A DNA stretch of 64,000 nt, from assembly GCF_013003915.1 (NCBI RefSeq), contig NZ_JABAIV010000002.1, forward strand, positions 496,001 to 560,000. Direction: 5' to 3'. This stretch comes from Telluria aromaticivorans. GTDB taxonomy: Bacteria; Pseudomonadota; Gammaproteobacteria; Burkholderiales; Burkholderiaceae_D. This document shows positions 63,368-64,000 of this stretch, in pieces. Each line of letters starts with the position of its first letter. Position 1 is the stretch's first letter. The position numbers and the translations under genes are program-made. The notes beneath the pieces were generated by a model. The model did no database searches and was not told the DNA's origin. It saw only the letters and a list, made by a program, of their open reading frames with translations.

Positions 63368-64000
63368 TCAGTACTCCACCGCCACATCCTTCGCCCCCAC
63401 CACCAGCTCCAGCTGCTGCTTGAGCGTATCGGACGGCGCCACGCGCCACTCATCGCCCAGTTGCAACACGGCCTCGATCCCCTGCGGCTTGATGCGCAGG
63501 CTGACCGGCATGCCGTCCTGCTGGCGGTGCGGCTGCAGCACCTCGGCCAGCTTGGCCAGGTTCAGGTTCGTATCCACATCCATCTCCAGCTTGAAGCCAT
63601 ACTGGATGCGGGCCGCGGCGATGTCGTAGGCTTTTTCGGCGGTGATGCGCAGGCCGCCGTTGAAGCGGTCTTCCGAGACCTTGCCGACCACCAGCAGGAA
63701 CTCGTCTTCCTTGAAGATGTTCTTGTTCTGCTCCAGCAGCTCGCTGTACACGGTGACTTCGACCACGCCGGTCTTGTCGTCGAGCGACACGATCAGGAGC
63801 TTGCCACGCTGGGTCATCTGGGTGCGCACGCCGGTGATCACGCCGCACAGCATGCGCGGGTCGCGCGAGGGCTCCAGGTCTTTCAGCTTGGTCTTGGCAA
63901 AGCGCCGCACTTCGCCCGCGTACGAGTCGAACATGTGGCCCGACAGGTAGTAGCCGAGCGCGATCTTTTCTTCGGCCAGCTTCTGGCGGTCGGTCCAGGG
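63368..64000 (-). CDS. dnaE: DNA polymerase III alpha subunit, C-terminal fragment
   Basis: The last 210 codons; the start is beyond the window edge. The visible part begins LAEEKIALGYYLSGH and FDSYAGEVRRF, then an OB-fold domain with MLCGVITGVRTQMTQRGKLLIVSLDD and a tail domain ending VVGAKDVAVEY. This is the usual C-terminal region that binds the beta clamp and tau in DnaE1. The replicative polymerase; no error-prone DnaE2 features seen. Confidence 0.94.
   Translation of the reverse strand, partial: PWTDRQKLAEEKIALGYYLSGHMFDSYAGEVRRFAKTKLKDLEPSRDPRMLCGVITGVRTQMTQRGKLLIVSLDDKTGVVEVTVYSELLEQNKNIFKEDEFLLVVGKVSEDRFNGGLRITAEKAYDIAAARIQYGFKLEMDVDTNLNLAKLAEVLQPHRQQDGMPVSLRIKPQGIEAVLQLGDEWRVAPSDTLKQQLELVVGAKDVAVEY

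Overview
The window is high-GC DNA with short intergenic gaps and many 4-nt overlapping start/stop codons. The gene content (FNR with a cbb3 oxidase operon, an fds-like formate dehydrogenase, the nadD-rsfS-rlmH-maf-rng order, purD next to yebC) points to a betaproteobacterium of the order Burkholderiales, most likely Oxalobacteraceae and Massilia-like. That placement is inferred from gene content and style, not from a marker search.

Layout. 1-3.3 kb: the end of an RND efflux adaptor and its inner-membrane pump. 3.6-4.5 kb: a Ser/Gly-rich DUF883-like protein. 4.9-17.6 kb: a complete low-oxygen module made of an Aer-type aerotaxis receptor, hemN, a DsbD_2/SafE membrane protein, ccoI, ccoS, ccoNOQP, ccoG, ccoH and the oxygen sensor fnr; three of its promoters carry FNR boxes. 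17.76-23.13 kb: a small, lower-GC integrated element in tRNA-Thr(CGT), bounded by a 14-bp direct repeat. It holds a tyrosine integrase, a serine recombinase, two unrelated HEPN-like proteins with RX4H motifs, and about 1 kb of repeat-rich non-coding DNA. 23.3-31.6 kb: fbp, pepN, a DUF4136 lipoprotein, an EamA-mgsA-qor operon and a DUF2182 membrane protein. 31.75-39.1 kb: yebC, purD, hemF, nadD, rsfS, rlmH, maf, rng. 39.2-43.9 kb: a signalling cluster (hybrid kinase, MEDS-domain protein, response regulator, NarX-type kinase). 44.3-55 kb: an apparent six-gene operon, fdhB-fdhA-fdhD-tupB-tupC-tupA, followed upstream by an OxlT-like transporter and a divergent ModE-like regulator; together these look like a formate oxidation system with its own tungstate supply. 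55.6-63.1 kb: a GH1/RmlD fusion, msbA, an O-antigen ligase-like protein, a glycosyltransferase and a DUF5694 protein. 63.4-64 kb: the 3' end of dnaE.

Across the whole window, eight copies of a 100-150 bp palindromic element (arms GTAGGGTGGGC / GCCCACCCTAC with variable inner hairpins) sit between genes. Two of them supply the stop codon of an adjacent reading frame, and one seems to have cut off a PepSY-type membrane gene.

The most promising candidate for an undescribed system is the tRNA-Thr element. Its cargo is two HEPN-like proteins, one fused to a RuvA-C/UBA-like tail, beside recombinases and phased non-coding repeats, which is the profile of a compact defence or phage-satellite element. 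This is inference from motifs and context only.
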